In this document: positions 6,198 through 11,211 of the stretch, piece by piece
How the letters are laid out: every line of letters starts with the position of its first letter
How positions within the stretch are numbered: the stretch's first letter is position 1
Assembly (NCBI GenBank): GCA_964393115.1
Contig: CAYMST010000161.1
Location: 1-11,211, forward strand
Origin: CAYMST01 sp964393115
GTDB taxonomy: Bacteria; Bacteroidota; Bacteroidia; Cytophagales; Cyclobacteriaceae
Reading direction: 5' to 3'
Length of the DNA stretch: 11,211 nucleotides
Program-made: the position numbers and the translations under genes
The notes under the pieces: generated by a model
What the model was told of the DNA's origin: nothing
Databases searched by the model: none
Seen by the model: only the letters and a program-made list of their open reading frames with translations

Positions 6198-8095
6198 CAA
6201 TACTTAAATCATATTGGGGGCATGATACCTTCCGTCCTCTGCAGCAGGAAATTATCCAGTCGGTTTTAGAGCATCCTCATACATTAGCCATTCTCCCGAC
6301 AGGTGGTGGCAAATCTATTTGCTATCAAGTACCCGGATTATTACTCCCAGGCGTAACTATAATCATTACTCCTCTTATTGCTTTGATGAAGGACCAAGTG
6401 AACCAGCTTCAACAAAAAGGTATTAAGGCTAAAGCAATTCATAGTGGGCTTTCGAAGCGTGAGATAGAATCCAATTTGAACAACTTTTTACATGGCGGTT
6501 ATAAGTTTCTCTATGTAGCTCCAGAACGACTACATGCTGAACTTTTTAAAGAATACTTAAAAGAAATAAAAGTTTCTTTATTGGCAGTTGACGAAGCTCA
6601 TTGTATTTCGCAATGGGGGTTTGACTTTAGAAAAAGCTACCTCAGGATTCGTGAGTTCATAGAATTCAAAAATATAGATCGGATCATTGCGGTAACAGCT
6701 TCGGCTACAGACAAAGTACAACACGACATCATAAACCAACTCAACTTATCAGAGGTCAATTTCTTTCGTGGTGACTTTTTAAGAAAGCGTTTGTCTTATT
6801 CGGCTTTTGAAATCGAGGACAAACCAAAGAAGCTGCTTCAAGTGCTGTCGGGAGTACCAGGATCAACCATAATCTACACACGCAGTCGAAAAAACACCAT
6901 TAAACTTAGTGAATGGCTTACCCAAAATGGCTTCAAGAGTACGGCCTACCATGCCGGAATGGCTAGCATAGACCGTGAAAAAGCGCAACAAAGGTGGAGT
7001 TCGAATAAAAGTAACATTATGGTTGCCACCAATGCATTTGGCATGGGCATCGACAAATCAGATGTTCGCCTGGTCATACACTATGACCTTCCGGACAGTA
7101 TTGAATCTTATTACCAAGAAGCAGGTCGAGCTGGAAGAGATGAGAAAAATGCTTTTGCGGTTCTTTTATATAACCAAGCCCATCTAAAAAGACTAAAAGA
7201 AACCGTTGCTGAAAACTATCCAGACATCTCAACCATAAAGCTGGTATACCAAATGATAAACAATCACCTAATGATTGCTAGTGGTTCCTTACCTCAACAA
7301 TCTTTCGATTTTGATGTAGAGGTATTTGCCCAAAACTTCAAACTCGGCAAAAACATTGTATACCAATCTCTCAAGCGCTTACAAGATCAAGGTGTACTCC
7401 TCATAGACGAAGACATGCAAAGAAAGTCTGAAATCAAAATCAACTTAAACCGGCAAGAGCTATATGAGTTCCAAGTAGCACATGCCAAATTGGATCCTAT
7501 TATCAAATCTCTTTTGCGCATGCATGGAGGGGAAATTCTATCTTCCTTTGTGCAGGTTTCGGAATTCGACATCGCCAAGATTTTAAACATTTCTACTGGG
7601 GAGGTATACACCAGTCTCGAATACCTGCATAAAATAGAAGCTGCTTCTTACCACCGTCGAAAGCAAAAACCTCAAATTCAATTCCTTATTCCCAGGACTG
7701 AACCTGAATACCTACCCATTAATAGCAAAGAACTAATTAACCTTCGAACCAATAAGCTTGAAAACGTAACTGCATTCGAAAGGTATATAGAAAATAAAAA
7801 CACATGTCGCTCACGCTTAATTCAAGAATATTTCGGCATCCAAGCGTCTGAGGACTGCGGGGTATGCGACAACTGTTTAAATCGTAAGAAGAACACCCTA
7901 AATTCAACCGATATAGTAGACCTATCGGAAAAAATCATCAATCAACTTCGTGATTCGCCGGTAACACGATCGCAGTTAGTTTCCAGTTTGGAGACCTATA
8001 CTTCCGACGTAGTTGACAAAGCTCTCCAATTCCTATTACAAGAAAAGAAAATCAGTATTTCGCTTGACAATGAAGTCCAGTTGAACAACGACTAG
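6182..8095 (+). CDS. recQ: RecQ-family ATP-dependent DNA helicase
   Basis: 637 residues, cytoplasmic, a 3'-5' DNA helicase acting in recombination and fork repair. Motif 0 is FRPLQ (17-21), Walker A is TGGGKS (40-45, K44), motif II DEAH (137-140), the aromatic-rich loop QWGFDFR (144-150), and motif VI QEAGRAGRD (312-320). The RecQ zinc site is intact, C542-x16-C559-x2-C562-x2-C565, but it comes about 220 residues after motif VI, against roughly 55 in E. coli RecQ. The extra stretch (about 345-540) appears to hold two winged-helix-like modules (around KNIVYQSLKRLQDQG and ISTGEVYTSLEYLHK). After the zinc site comes a short winged-helix-like tail; no HRDC domain is seen. From memory, this layout occurs in one RecQ paralogue of Bacteroidota, and another recQ is expected elsewhere. 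The ATG lies inside comEC, so translation is probably coupled. Confidence 0.92.
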   Translation: MGNALTILKSYWGHDTFRPLQQEIIQSVLEHPHTLAILPTGGGKSICYQVPGLLLPGVTIIITPLIALMKDQVNQLQQKGIKAKAIHSGLSKREIESNLNNFLHGGYKFLYVAPERLHAELFKEYLKEIKVSLLAVDEAHCISQWGFDFRKSYLRIREFIEFKNIDRIIAVTASATDKVQHDIINQLNLSEVNFFRGDFLRKRLSYSAFEIEDKPKKLLQVLSGVPGSTIIYTRSRKNTIKLSEWLTQNGFKSTAYHAGMASIDREKAQQRWSSNKSNIMVATNAFGMGIDKSDVRLVIHYDLPDSIESYYQEAGRAGRDEKNAFAVLLYNQAHLKRLKETVAENYPDISTIKLVYQMINNHLMIASGSLPQQSFDFDVEVFAQNFKLGKNIVYQSLKRLQDQGVLLIDEDMQRKSEIKINLNRQELYEFQVAHAKLDPIIKSLLRMHGGEILSSFVQVSEFDIAKILNISTGEVYTSLEYLHKIEAASYHRRKQKPQIQFLIPRTEPEYLPINSKELINLRTNKLENVTAFERYIENKNTCRSRLIQEYFGIQASEDCGVCDNCLNRKKNTLNSTDIVDLSEKIINQLRDSPVTRSQLVSSLETYTSDVVDKALQFLLQEKKISISLDNEVQLNND

Positions 8096-8104
8096 GCGTA
8101 TTTC

Positions 8105-8124
8105 AAAAAAAGTCTACTTTTTTT
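8105..8124 (+). terminator. Weak possible terminator after recQ
   Basis: AAAAAAAG (8105-8112) / CTTTTTTT (8117-8124) with loop TCTA, ten bases after the recQ stop. The stem is nearly all A-T, so it would be weak alone, but the T run is in the right place. Confidence 0.35.
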
Positions 8125-8150
8125 CTTATCTGGAATCTGTAAGATCGTTA

Positions 8151-8199
8151 TACAAAAGAGCTGACTCGAACGGTGTATTACTAGAATCTATATCAACTC
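8151..8199 (+). repeat. Dispersed intergenic repeat, copy B
   Basis: This stretch matches copy A (548-596, minus strand) at 35 of 49 positions without gaps. Its first part, AAGAGCTGACTCGAACGGT (8156-8174), matches copy C (10183-10201, minus) at 16 of 19, all three differences being transitions. Upstream, about 8131-8150 also resembles the sequence flanking copy A (12 of 19). Within copy B, AAGAG (8156-8160) can pair with CTCTT (8197-8201), and the next bases mostly pair too, which hints at a hairpin. It lies 55 bases after the recQ stop. Confidence 0.5.
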
Positions 8200-8233
8200 T
8201 TGAATATATTTTACATGGATAGGGCGATGTTAA

Positions 8234-8334
8234 AACAGCGGTGGTTCGTGTCAAAAGACTATCCAGACAACTCAAATTTACCGGGTTAAATAACCTAGTA
8301 TTTTTTCATGTTCCAAACTGAACCACACGCTGTT
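8234..8334. other. Large imperfect inverted repeat, possible structured RNA
   Basis: AACAGCGGTGGTTC (8234-8247) pairs with GAACCACACGCTGTT (8320-8334): 14 base pairs with one bulged base, closing a 72-base loop. Three more outer pairs are possible past a small internal loop (8230-8232 with 8337-8339). The arms are unusually GC-rich for this spacer. Inside, GGTT/AACC (8284-8287 with 8292-8295) could form a small hairpin. It may be part of a long recQ 3' untranslated region or an independent RNA ending at the terminator near 8488. I see no good promoter directly upstream and no match to tmRNA, RNase P RNA or SRP RNA hallmarks. Confidence 0.4.
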
Positions 8335-8459
8335 CATAAGGTCTCGAACATATAACCCTCTATAGCTTTTGATGAATAGAAAAAAGGCAAACATCAAGTA
8401 TTACAATTTTGAATGATATTTTTTATCAGATGATAAAAAGCATTTTGTCGATAAAATAG

Positions 8460-8490
8460 AAAACCCCGAAAGAATCTTTCGGGGTTTTTT
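8460..8490 (+). terminator. Strong intrinsic terminator between recQ and mtaB
   Basis: CCCCGAAAG (8464-8472), loop AAT, CTTTCGGGG (8476-8484), a 9-base-pair GC-rich stem extended by four A-T pairs and followed by TTTTTT (8485-8490). It lies 370 bases after the recQ stop, so either the comEC-recQ message has a long 3' end or another short transcript ends here. On the minus strand only four T follow, so rightward use is more likely. Confidence 0.85.
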
Positions 8491-8730
8491 CATGAAAAGG
8501 TTAATAAACTTATGGTAAATTAGGTCAGTTGCAATTCAAATTCATTGTATTACAAATATTTTGAATTTTATTAAAATAACAAAGAAAATAATGATCAAAT
8601 TTCAAAAAACATTGGTTTTAAATAGCGTTTTATGCGAAAATCCAAAGTCCACCATCAGAAAAACAGTATAAAATCGCCAAATCAATGTAATTATCATCTA
8701 AATCAAGTATCCAGACTGACTGCTGTTTAG
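8491..8730. other. AT-rich spacer upstream of mtaB, no gene seen
   Basis: No credible open frame. One perfect 8-base inverted repeat, AATTCAAA (8533-8540) / TTTGAATT (8560-8567), could be an operator or a weak hairpin, but such AT-only repeats arise easily by chance. Nothing else is recognisable. Confidence 0.35.
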
Positions 8731-8738
8731 TAAATTTG
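8731..8738 (+). promoter_or_regulatory. Candidate -7 promoter element for mtaB
   Basis: TAAATTTG fits the Bacteroidota -7 element TAnnTTTG and would place the transcript start near 8745, about 22 bases before the ATG at 8767. No TTG is found at the expected distance upstream, so the -33 half is poor or absent. Confidence 0.4.
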
Positions 8739-8766
8739 CAATTGGTGTTCAGATGATTAAGTGCGG

Positions 8767-10086
8767 ATGAAAAAGATAGCTTTTTATACATTAGGGTGTA
8801 AACTCAACTTCTCAGAGACATCGACAATTGGAAAGATGGCAGAAAAAAACGGTTATCATAAAGTAGAGTTTTATGATAACCCAGACATTTTTGTGATAAA
8901 CACCTGCTCAGTTACCGAAAATGCCGACAAGAAGTGTCAAAAAATAGTAAAAGAAGCGAAGAAAATTTCTCCAGAGGCATACATTGCTGTCGTAGGATGT
9001 TATGCACAATTAAAACCCAAAGAAATCTCAGAAATACCTGGGGTAAGCGCTGTTTTTGGAGCTGCTGAAAAATTCCGATTATTTGATATCCTCAACGAAA
9101 ACAAAGACACTAACAATAAAGTATTCGCATCGGAGGTAACACAAGCTAATACGTTCGTACATGCTAACTCATATGGTGATCGCACACGAACATTTCTTAA
9201 AGTACAAGATGGTTGTAATTACGGATGCGCCTTTTGTACGATTCCTTTAGCCAGAGGAAAAAGCCGTAGTGATTCGATATCAAATATTATTGAACAAGCA
9301 CAAGCCATCGCCAAAACAGAGGTGAAAGAGATTGTGCTTACAGGAGTTAATATTGGTGACTTTGGTATTCAAAATGGTAAAAGAAAAGAGAAATTCATCG
9401 ACCTAATCACCGCATTAGATGACGTAGAAGGCATCGAGAGGATACGGATATCATCTATTGAACCCAATCTACTATCATCCGAGGTGATCGAGTTTGTGGC
9501 TAACTCAAAACGTTTTGTCCCTCACTTTCACATTCCACTACAGTCCGGTAGCGACACTATCCTGACGGCGATGAAGAGAAGGTACTTATCGGGACTATAT
9601 AAAGAGCGCGTCGAGAAAATTAAATCGCTAATGCCACACTGCTGCATTGGCGTTGATGTTATTACTGGGTTCCCAGGTGAAACGGAGGAGTTATTTCTGG
9701 AAACCTATAATTTCATCAACGAATTGGACATCTCCTACCTCCATGTATTTACTTATTCTGAAAGGGACAACACAGCTGCCGTTCAGATGAGCAACCCTAT
9801 CCCTTTGAAGGATCGTAATAAACGATCAAAAATGTTACGGATTCTATCAGAGAAAAAACGAAGATATTTTTACCAAACTAACCTAGACCAGACGGGACGT
9901 GTCTTGTTTGAAGAAAAGGTTGAAGGCGGCATGATTAGCGGGTTTTCAGAAAACTATGTGAAGGTGACTGCTAAATATGATCCAGCGCTTATCAATGAGA
10001 TCAAAGCGGTTCGTTATCAGTCTATCAACGAAAACGGGCTAGTAGAAATATCGGAAGCTATCGAGGAGGTTCAATTCACCCATTAA
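8767..10086 (+). CDS. mtaB: tRNA t6A37 methylthiotransferase MtaB
   Basis: 439 residues from ATG 8767. A radical-SAM enzyme that adds a methylthio group to N6-threonylcarbamoyladenosine at position 37 of tRNAs reading ANN codons, giving ms2t6A. The N-terminal UPF0004 domain carries the auxiliary 4Fe-4S cysteines C11 (in TLGCKLNFSET, a start diagnostic for MtaB rather than MiaB or RimO), C47 (INTCSVT) and C78 (VVGCYAQ). The radical-SAM cluster motif is C150-NYG-C154-AF-C157. The FHIPLQSGSD block and the VDVITGFPGET block follow, as in the family. A TRAM-like RNA-binding domain closes the protein (about 375-437). A GTG six bases upstream (8761) is in frame, but the ATG gives the usual MKKIAFYTLGC start. 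It is probably a single-gene transcript; no clear T-run terminator follows on the plus strand. Confidence 0.93.
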   Translation: MKKIAFYTLGCKLNFSETSTIGKMAEKNGYHKVEFYDNPDIFVINTCSVTENADKKCQKIVKEAKKISPEAYIAVVGCYAQLKPKEISEIPGVSAVFGAAEKFRLFDILNENKDTNNKVFASEVTQANTFVHANSYGDRTRTFLKVQDGCNYGCAFCTIPLARGKSRSDSISNIIEQAQAIAKTEVKEIVLTGVNIGDFGIQNGKRKEKFIDLITALDDVEGIERIRISSIEPNLLSSEVIEFVANSKRFVPHFHIPLQSGSDTILTAMKRRYLSGLYKERVEKIKSLMPHCCIGVDVITGFPGETEELFLETYNFINELDISYLHVFTYSERDNTAAVQMSNPIPLKDRNKRSKMLRILSEKKRRYFYQTNLDQTGRVLFEEKVEGGMISGFSENYVKVTAKYDPALINEIKAVRYQSINENGLVEISEAIEEVQFTH

Positions 10087-10160
10087 CCTGAAAGCAAATC
10101 CTCAAATGATTGTCTCACTGATAACCAGTGAAACGTACAATTACTTATTCTTAATATTTC

Positions 10161-10222
10161 AAGCATTACGAAATAACAATTAACCGTTTGAATCAACTCT
10201 TCAATTGTGATCGTGAATGCTT
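10161..10222. other. Long imperfect stem-loop downstream of mtaB
   Basis: AAGCATT (10161-10167) pairs with AATGCTT (10216-10222), ACGA (10168-10171) with TCGT (10211-10214) past a single bulged G, and ACAATT (10176-10181) with AATTGT (10203-10208) past a small internal loop: 17 pairs in three blocks. The 21-base loop holds repeat copy C. It is not followed by a T run on the plus strand. It may stabilise the mtaB 3' end. A smaller hairpin, TCACTG/CAGTGA (10115-10131), lies between it and the stop codon. Confidence 0.4.
10183..10201 (-). repeat. Dispersed intergenic repeat, copy C (core)
   Basis: On the minus strand this reads AAGAGTTGATTCAAACGGT, matching copy B at 16 of 19 with only transitions, and copy A over AAGAGTT and TTCAAAC with a two-base swap between. 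Looser similarity to copy B continues on the minus strand toward about 10155 if a gap of five or six bases is allowed. It sits in the loop of the stem-loop 10161-10222. Confidence 0.4.
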
Positions 10223-10239
10223 TGGTTAGACAGTGTACA

Positions 10240-10274
10240 TAAAACAGAAAAGCCTTTGCAAATGCAAAGGCTTT
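10240..10274 (-). terminator. Terminator of the tRNA-Leu transcript
   Basis: A perfect 11-base-pair hairpin, AAAGCCTTTGC (10249-10259) / GCAAAGGCTTT (10264-10274) with loop AAAT. On the minus strand it is followed by TTCTGTTTTATG, a T-rich though interrupted tail. It begins four bases past the tRNA 3' end. On the plus strand only three T follow, so it is a poor terminator for mtaB. Confidence 0.7.
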
Positions 10275-10277
10275 CAG

Positions 10278-10359
10278 TACCAAAGGCCGGAGTCGAACCG
10301 GCACTCCTTGCGGAACACGAGTTTGAGTCGTGCGCGTCTACCAATTCCGCCACTTTGGC
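10278..10359 (-). tRNA. tRNA-Leu (anticodon CAA)
   Basis: Read on the minus strand, an 82-base class II tRNA. The acceptor stem is GCCAAAG / CTTTGGT with a terminal G-U pair and discriminator A. The D arm contains GGCGGAATTGGTAGACGC. The anticodon stem is CACGA/TCGTG with loop CTCAAAC, so the anticodon is CAA, reading the leucine codon UUG. The long variable arm is about TTCCGCAAGGAGT and the T arm is GCCGG-TTCGACT-CCGGC. CCA is not encoded (ACTG follows), so it is added by the CCA-adding enzyme. It has a promoter box just upstream and a terminator just downstream, so it is an independent unit behind the DUF62 gene. Confidence 0.96.
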
Positions 10360-10372
10360 GTTTTAAGGGCTG

Positions 10373-10380
10373 CAAAAATA
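10373..10380 (-). promoter_or_regulatory. Candidate -7 promoter element for tRNA-Leu
   Basis: On the minus strand this reads TATTTTTG, fitting TAnnTTTG, with transcription expected to start a few bases before the mature 5' end at 10359. No clear TTG stands at the -33 position; only a T-rich stretch lies there. It sits between the DUF62 stop codon and the tRNA. Confidence 0.45.
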
Positions 10381-10415
10381 GTTTTTTTGGTGTAATAGAA
10401 AAACAGTTGCAAGCT

Positions 10416-11204
10416 TTATTTCTTCTCAAAAGAAATAAAAATTGGTGCATCCAAAGACAGTCCTAAAAGTTGCGAAGCATTTCCTTGATAGATCCCTATT
10501 TCAAGCAATCCTAAACTATTAAATAAAACAAAGCAGTCTCCTGGCCCTACTTCACTATACGTTTTATTTATTCTGGTCAACCGCTCTGAACGACATTTAA
10601 CATGAAATTTTGCATCTTGGTTATCCGGTAATGCCAGGATCGTATCAAACGCTGACTTCTCGATGTTACTTATAACATTTCCCGTAGACTCTATTCTGAT
10701 CACATGTCCAACTATAGTTTGCTTCGAATACTTCGGCATTCGGGGAATTAGCATTTTATAACTAGTGGTAATTGAAAACTGGTCAACAGGATCTTGTCCA
10801 TTTATCAACTTGGTACAAACATCGACCATAGTATCGCGAACAGTAAAGCTACTTACAGGGGACCGCACCTCGAAAACCCTCTTTACATCTTCTTTTTTTT
10901 GGGCGAGCAAGCCCAACATCCCATTATCAGGTAACACTACGATTTGATCTTTGATTTCTGCTATCAAGAAACGATGATCGTGATGTCCTCCCTCGTCTAC
11001 ACCTACCAGATGAATAGTTTTATCCGGAAAGTCATGAAGGACCGCATTTAGCATAAACGCTGCCCCTCCAATATCCGTAACATTAACTTGATGACTTATG
11101 TCAACAATGTGTAATTCTGGAACATACCGAAGAAGTTTAGCTTTCACTGCAGCCACGTAGTGATCCTCTAATCCGTAATCGGTAAGTAAAGTCAGGATTG
11201 GCAT
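10416..11204 (-). CDS. DUF62-family protein (SAM hydrolase / hydroxide adenosyltransferase), atypical active site
   Basis: 262 residues, cytoplasmic, the usual family length. Characterised relatives cleave S-adenosylmethionine to adenosine and methionine with water; fluorinase and chlorinase are distant kin. The N-terminus TLLTDYGLEDHYVAAVK (5-21), IVDISHQV (33-40), the PDNGML loop (92-97) and the C-terminal NSLGLLEIGIYQGNAS (229-244), which in the family helps bind adenosine, are all as expected. Of the catalytic Asp-Arg-His triad, D70 (VGVDEGG) and R78 (HHDHR) can be matched. At the usual histidine (F-H-G-R-D in typical members) this protein has F120-T121-V122-R123-D124, so the histidine appears to be threonine. 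From memory, other Bacteroidota members also vary there, so activity is uncertain. The start lies seven bases from the window edge, so its promoter is not visible. A tRNA-Leu follows in the same direction. Confidence 0.88.
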   Translation of the reverse strand: MPILTLLTDYGLEDHYVAAVKAKLLRYVPELHIVDISHQVNVTDIGGAAFMLNAVLHDFPDKTIHLVGVDEGGHHDHRFLIAEIKDQIVVLPDNGMLGLLAQKKEDVKRVFEVRSPVSSFTVRDTMVDVCTKLINGQDPVDQFSITTSYKMLIPRMPKYSKQTIVGHVIRIESTGNVISNIEKSAFDTILALPDNQDAKFHVKCRSERLTRINKTYSEVGPGDCFVLFNSLGLLEIGIYQGNASQLLGLSLDAPIFISFEKK

Positions 11205-11211
11205 GCAACAA

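Noticed and set aside
8160..8175. GACTCGAAC in repeat copy B resembles the T loop of a tRNA read backwards
   Set aside because: The flanking bases do not pair to form a T stem, and no acceptor or anticodon arm is found, so it is not a tRNA or clear tRNA fragment.
8215..8289. A 24-codon open frame (starting MDRAMLKQRW) after recQ
   Set aside because: It is very short, has no recognised similarity, and runs through one arm of the large inverted repeat; most likely chance. It is not excluded as a small peptide.
2578..8329. Shared 9-mer AACCACACG in the spacers at 2583-2591 and 8321-8329, each near a GTGGT segment
   Set aside because: Beyond nine bases the similarity needs several gaps and the order of the segments differs; too weak to call a repeat.
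8096..8490. Whether the spacer is tmRNA, RNase P RNA, SRP RNA or another known RNA
   Set aside because: None of the conserved hallmark sequences of these RNAs is seen on either strand. 6S RNA could not be tested by eye.
8761..8766. GTG start for mtaB
   Set aside because: It is in frame but only two codons upstream of an ATG that gives the standard MKKIAFYTLGCK start; ATG is preferred.
10233..10466. Rightward open frame crossing the tRNA
   Set aside because: It covers the tRNA-Leu gene, its terminator and the end of the DUF62 gene; not a real gene.

Overview
The window looks like ordinary chromosome of a marine-type Bacteroidota bacterium, most likely of the Cytophagales group. That placement rests on AT-rich DNA, starts without Shine-Dalgarno sequences, candidate promoters of the Bacteroidota kind (TTG about 19-21 bases ahead of TAnnTTTG), and gene families typical of the phylum (a short ComEC without a metal-binding C-terminal domain, a RecQ paralogue without HRDC, the DUF62 SAM-hydrolase family, an MtaB with the TLGCKLNFSET start). 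Genus and species cannot be read from it.

Layout. 1-438: the tail of an upstream gene and a small TerB-like protein. 640-2547: a superfamily 1B helicase of the UPF1/SMUBP-2 type. 2548-2850: spacer ending in the terminator of the leftward gene. 2851-3459 (leftward): an isolated secreted protein of two probable beta-sandwich halves, with its own promoter and terminator. 3460-4088: a long regulatory spacer holding a rightward promoter followed about 40 bases later by a strong intrinsic terminator, so it should make a very short RNA or an attenuated leader just ahead of comEC. 4089-8095: comEC and recQ, overlapping by 16 bases, presumably one transcript. 8096-8766: spacer with a large imperfect inverted repeat, a strong terminator and a promoter box. 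8767-10086: mtaB, a tRNA methylthiotransferase. 10278-10359 (leftward): tRNA-Leu(CAA) with its own promoter box and terminator. 10416-11204 (leftward): a DUF62 protein whose usual catalytic histidine appears replaced.

Functional links. ComEC (DNA uptake channel) and RecQ (3'-5' DNA helicase) are co-expressed by position, which joins DNA import to DNA processing. The UPF1-like helicase is separate. MtaB modifies t6A37 in ANN-reading tRNAs; its closeness to a tRNA-Leu gene is probably accidental. The rest is housekeeping or unknown.

No complete novel system is visible (no CRISPR, transposase, phage or toxin-antitoxin genes). The least explained material is between the genes: the short RNA/attenuator before comEC, and a degenerate repeat of about 50 bases present three times in spacers (548-596 minus, 8151-8199 plus, 10183-10201 minus). 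Both were found by eye and need a genome-wide search or RNA-seq to confirm.
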